This document shows, one piece after another, positions 60,687-64,000 of a stretch of 64,000 bases of DNA (the stretch's first letter is position 1; every line of letters begins with the position of its first letter). A program made the position numbers and the translations under genes. The notes beneath the pieces are model-generated. The model ran no database searches. It was not told where the DNA came from and worked only from the letters and a program-made list of their open reading frames with translations. The DNA comes from Desulfobacteraceae bacterium. GTDB lineage: Bacteria; Desulfobacterota; Desulfobacteria; Desulfobacterales; UBA5852. The stretch covers positions 1-64,000 of the forward strand of contig JABZFP010000032.1 of the NCBI GenBank assembly GCA_014237395.1. The letters are read 5' to 3'.

Positions 60687-63425
60687 ATGCCGAATAAATG
60701 GGTTTATCTATTTGACGAAGTCGAACAGGCTGAAAAGGATGTCGGTGGCGAATGGGAACGCGTACGCGGTCTGCTGGGCGGCAAGGGCGCCAATCTGGCG
60801 GATATGACGCGTATCGGCGTACCGGTGCCGCCCGGTTTTACCATAACCACCCAGGCCTGCAATGCCTATCTGGTGGCCGGGGAGACCTTTCCGGAAGGAA
60901 TGTGGGCGCAGGTGCGACAGGCGATGGCCGCCATCGAAAAGAAGAGCGGGAAAAAGTTTGGCGATCGGGAAAATCCCTTGCTGGTGTCGTGCCGCTCCGG
61001 TGCCAGGTTTTCCATGCCCGGCATGATGGATACCATTTTGAACATTGGCCTCAATGATGAAACCGCTCTCGGGCTGGTGGAACTGACCGGCGATGACCGT
61101 TTCGTCTATGATTCATTTCGTCGTCTGATTCAAATGTTCGGCTCTGTGGTGAAGGGCATCCCCGATGAGGTCTTTGAAGAAAAAATGGATCAATGCCGCT
61201 CCCAAGCCGGCGTTAGCACCGATGCCGGCCTGTCTGCAGAAGATCTAAAAGGCTTGACCGACACATTCCAACGGATTTTCAGACGCTATACCACCACGGA
61301 CTTTCCGCGCCAGCCCTACGAACAACTCAAGATGGCCATCGACGCTGTCTTCAAGAGCTGGAACGGCAAACGCGCCGTCGATTACCGCAATGCCGCAGCG
61401 ATTCCACACGATCTGGGAACGGGGGTAAATATTGTCAGCATGGTTTTCGGCAATGCCGGTGATGATAGTGTGACCGGGGTGGCCCTGACCCGCAATGGCA
61501 CTACCGGGGAAAACCGCATCGAAGGGGATTACCTGAACAACGCGCAGGGTGAGGATGTCGTGGCCGGCATCCGTCAGACCAATGACCTGTCCCAACTGAA
61601 AGACGAACTGCCGGGTGTCTATGCCCAATTTGAGCAAATTGCCAAACGGCTGGAGACGCATTATCGCGACATGCAGGATGTGGAATTTACGGTTGAAAAA
61701 GGCAAACTGTGGATGCTGCAAACCCGCAGTGGGAAGCGCACAGCCCAGGCCGCTGTTCGCATTGCCGTCGAAATGGCCGAAAAAAACCTGATTTCCAAAC
61801 AGGAAGCGGTTTTGCGGATCACACCGGAGCAGGTTGATTTCTTTTTGCACCCCCAGTTTGAGCGTGACGCCCAGGCTGCCGCAAAAGCCCAAGGGGCGAT
61901 GCTGGCAACCGGTCTGAACGTGTCACCCGGTGCGGCGGTGGGAATGGTTGCCTTCGATGCCGATTTGGCGGAAATGTGGGCCAAAGAAGAGGGTAAAGCC
62001 GTCATTATGGTGCGCCCCGAAACCAAACCGGATGATGTGCATGGGATGCTGGCCGCCCAAGGGATTCTGACCAGTCGGGGCGGACGCACGAGTCATGCGG
62101 CTCTGGTTGCCCGGCAGTTCGGCAAACCTGCCGTGGTCGGTGTGTCGGCGCTGGTGATCGATATGGGCAAACGCCATATGAAAATTAACGATACCATCAT
62201 CAAAGAGGGGGATTGGCTTTCCCTGGACGGAACGGCCGGAGAAGTGTACGGCGGAAAAATAAAAACCGTGACCCCCGACATCATGGATGCATGGCTGATC
62301 AAGCTGCTTGCCTGGGCCGACAGCTTCCGACGTCTGGGCATCTGGACCAATGCGGACAATCCCGACGATGCCAAACGCGCGAGGACCTATGGCGCCGAAG
62401 GCATCGGCCTGTGTCGCACCGAACATATGTTTTTCGAAGCCCGACGGTTGCCTTACCTGCACAAAATGATCATGACGGACCTGCCCATCGAGCGGCGTGA
62501 AGCCCTGGAGGCCTTGCTGCCGTTTCAAAGAGATGATTTTGCCGGTCTTTTCAGGGCCATGGATGGGCTTCCGGTCATCACCCGGCTGATCGACCCGCCG
62601 CTGCATGAGTTTTTACCCAATCATATGGATTTAAACCAGGAGCTCATGGATCTCAAATTTCGTCTCAAGCATGCCGATTCGCTCGAGAAATTCGATACCC
62701 TGCTGCAGCAGATCAACGAAAAAGCAAACGTTTTAAAAAGAGTCGAAAGCTTACACGAGAGTAATCCCATGCTGGGTCTGCGTGGCGTACGATTGGGGAT
62801 TCAGATTCCGGAACTGACCACCATGCAGGTACGGGCCATCTTTGAGGCCGCCTGCATGGTTACCAAAGAAGGTGTCGCGGTGCATCCTGAAATCATGATC
62901 CCACTGACCAGCCACGTCAATGAACTCAAAGCCCAACGCGGCATTCTGGAGACCGAGGCCCAAAGGGTGATGCATGAACAAGGCATCGAAATCGACTACA
63001 AGTTTGGTACCATGATTGAAATTCCCCGCGCCGCGCTGACCGCGCATCAGCTTGCTCAACATGCGGCGTTCTTTTCATTCGGCACCAATGATTTAACCCA
63101 GACAACCTTTGGCATGTCCAGAGATGATGCCGAGGCAGGGTTCCTGATCCGATACATGCGAACGGGCATTTTCCCGGAAAATCCCTTTGCTACCCTCGAC
63201 CGGGATGGCGTCGGCCAGTTGATGGCACTTTGCCTGGAGAAAGCCCGGTCCGTCAATCCTGATTTGGAATGCGGAATCTGTGGCGAGCACGCCGGAGATC
63301 CCCAGTCGATTTCATTTTGCCATGAGATCGGTTTGACGTATGTGTCGTGTTCCCCGTATCGGGTGCCTGTTGCTCGTCTATCCGCCGCCCATGCCGCCCT
63401 GCGGGATAAAACCGTTCACGGTTAA
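60687..63425 (+). CDS. ppdK: Pyruvate, phosphate dikinase
   Basis: A 912-residue dikinase that interconverts pyruvate, ATP and phosphate with PEP, AMP and pyrophosphate. All three domains are present: nucleotide-binding (GGKGANLADMTRIGVPVPPG, then CRSGARFSMPGMMDTILN), phosphohistidine domain with His in TSRGGRTSHAALVARQFGKP (about residue 470), and PEP-binding barrel ending in CGICGEHAGDPQSISF with the catalytic Cys. Length is normal for bacteria. In anaerobes it serves gluconeogenesis or pyrophosphate-linked glycolysis. Contrast with the barrel-less relative at 26-29 kb. Confidence 0.95.
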   Translation: MPNKWVYLFDEVEQAEKDVGGEWERVRGLLGGKGANLADMTRIGVPVPPGFTITTQACNAYLVAGETFPEGMWAQVRQAMAAIEKKSGKKFGDRENPLLVSCRSGARFSMPGMMDTILNIGLNDETALGLVELTGDDRFVYDSFRRLIQMFGSVVKGIPDEVFEEKMDQCRSQAGVSTDAGLSAEDLKGLTDTFQRIFRRYTTTDFPRQPYEQLKMAIDAVFKSWNGKRAVDYRNAAAIPHDLGTGVNIVSMVFGNAGDDSVTGVALTRNGTTGENRIEGDYLNNAQGEDVVAGIRQTNDLSQLKDELPGVYAQFEQIAKRLETHYRDMQDVEFTVEKGKLWMLQTRSGKRTAQAAVRIAVEMAEKNLISKQEAVLRITPEQVDFFLHPQFERDAQAAAKAQGAMLATGLNVSPGAAVGMVAFDADLAEMWAKEEGKAVIMVRPETKPDDVHGMLAAQGILTSRGGRTSHAALVARQFGKPAVVGVSALVIDMGKRHMKINDTIIKEGDWLSLDGTAGEVYGGKIKTVTPDIMDAWLIKLLAWADSFRRLGIWTNADNPDDAKRARTYGAEGIGLCRTEHMFFEARRLPYLHKMIMTDLPIERREALEALLPFQRDDFAGLFRAMDGLPVITRLIDPPLHEFLPNHMDLNQELMDLKFRLKHADSLEKFDTLLQQINEKANVLKRVESLHESNPMLGLRGVRLGIQIPELTTMQVRAIFEAACMVTKEGVAVHPEIMIPLTSHVNELKAQRGILETEAQRVMHEQGIEIDYKFGTMIEIPRAALTAHQLAQHAAFFSFGTNDLTQTTFGMSRDDAEAGFLIRYMRTGIFPENPFATLDRDGVGQLMALCLEKARSVNPDLECGICGEHAGDPQSISFCHEIGLTYVSCSPYRVPVARLSAAHAALRDKTVHG

Positions 63426-63465
63426 GGCCATCAGGTGGTGTTGCATGGTGTTTTTCAAAAGAGGC

Positions 63466-64000
63466 CTAAAGGGTGTAGCCATGTTGGAGGGCATACTTTA
63501 CAAGGTCCGCATTTTTACGGATGGCAAGCTTGTGCCTGATATTTTTGCGATGGTTGTTGACGGTATGAATGCTGATAAAAAGCAATTGGGCGATTTCTTT
63601 GCTGGTTTTCCCATTGGCGATTAAAGAAATAATTTCACGTTCACGGGTTGTCAAAGGATCTTCCGTCAATCGCGTCCTGTTGCGAAAGATGCCGACGGGG
63701 TCATCTGCCAATTCCTTCATCATCATCGGAGAAAGATAGCTGCCACCGCTCCGAATGGTCTGGATAGCATGGATGAGTTCGTTGCCGGAATCTTCTTTGA
63801 CGACATAGCCCCGGGCACCGGCAGCCAGGGCTTTTTGAAGGTATTCGCGGCTTTTATGCATGCTCAGTATTAGGATGGCCACTTCCGGGAATTGTTTGCG
63901 GATCTCCTGGGCAGCCTCGATGCCTCTGAGTTTGGGCATGGAAACATCAAGAATCACCATATCCGGTATCGAACGCCTTATCATCTTTAAAAGCACCACG
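63466..64000 (-). CDS. NarL/LuxR family response regulator (N-terminus cut by window edge)
   Basis: At least 177 residues are visible; the start lies beyond 64000. The receiver domain has its Asp in DMVILDVSMPKLRGIEAA and Lys in GYVVKEDS, and the C-terminal LuxR helix-turn-helix reads LTTREREIISLIANGKTSKEIA and IHTVNNHRKNIRHKL. It would be a DNA-binding regulator activated by a histidine kinase probably encoded to the right. Its 3' end lies 40 bp from the convergent ppdK stop. Confidence 0.9.
   Translation of the reverse strand, partial: VVLLKMIRRSIPDMVILDVSMPKLRGIEAAQEIRKQFPEVAILILSMHKSREYLQKALAAGARGYVVKEDSGNELIHAIQTIRSGGSYLSPMMMKELADDPVGIFRNRTRLTEDPLTTREREIISLIANGKTSKEIAQLLFISIHTVNNHRKNIRHKLAIRKNADLVKYALQHGYTL

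Overview
The window looks like a chromosomal segment of an anaerobic, moderately GC-rich deltaproteobacterium (Desulfobacterota, probably a Desulfosarcina-like sulfate reducer). This is inferred from gene content: an 'orange protein' type MinD/NifX cluster, a UGA-containing CC/Se-motif selenoprotein, a multi-PAS sigma-54 activator, a Sfum_1244-type protein, pyruvate phosphate dikinase and a c-di-GMP-I riboswitch. No rRNA, tRNA, CRISPR array or complete mobile element was seen; the only mobile trace is the tail of an IS256-type transposase at the left edge, next to an AT-rich HEPN-like ORF.

Layout. 0-2.6 kb: IS tail, HEPN-like ORF, iron-sulfur flavoprotein, a structured non-coding element and an alpha/beta hydrolase. 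2.6-6.0 kb (minus): ORP-like operon of NifX-like, two ferredoxin-containing MinD ATPases, NifX-like, FmdB-like zinc ribbon and a degenerate receiver, behind a sigma-70 promoter with a long dyad at +1. 6.2-7.05 kb (minus): CC/Se selenoprotein plus DinB-like protein. 7.4-10.6 kb: TetR regulator, putrescine aminotransferase and N-carbamoylputrescine amidase, with a shared operator-like motif. 10.6-20.3 kb: ankyrin protein, PAS/PP2C phosphatase, lipoprotein, tandem USP, APH-like/P-loop kinase, metallophosphoesterase overlapping a ParB/Srx-RAM protein, and a degenerate CPBP protein. 20.7-30.6 kb: double-parvulin foldase, a small membrane protein, a sigma-54 activator, MsrAB, a PEP-synthase-like protein ending in a lectin-like domain, and AzlCD.

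30.8-42.3 kb: DUF1285-like protein, membrane protein, DUF4124-TraB, a second parvulin, a Sfum_1244-type protein, an unknown protein, then an AHL-synthase-like GNAT fused to a cyclic-nucleotide domain and an E1-like ThiF fused to nitroreductase, followed by an MltD-like transglycosylase. 42.5-51 kb: nucleotidyltransferase, NERD protein, metallo-beta-lactamase-fold enzymes, a c-di-GMP-I riboswitch ahead of a small winged-helix protein, a class I glutamine amidotransferase and an OsmC protein. 51.2-52.6 kb: a tryptophan-rich leader peptide and transcription attenuator ahead of DAHP synthase. 52.9-56.2 kb: TolC-like protein, PLP aminotransferase and a second TetR with paired operators. 56.4-59.5 kb (minus): receiver, kinase-like remnant, standalone GT5-type domain, PilZ, STAS and CBM48 proteins. 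60.2-64 kb: USP, ppdK and a NarL-type response regulator cut by the window edge.

The most notable items are the selenoprotein that ordinary ORF calling splits at its UGA, the Trp-codon attenuator on aroF, the riboswitch-controlled small protein with a possible sigma-54 promoter, the ORP-like operon, and the ThiF-nitroreductase/GNAT-cNMP pair, which is the best candidate for an uncharacterised biosynthetic or modification system.
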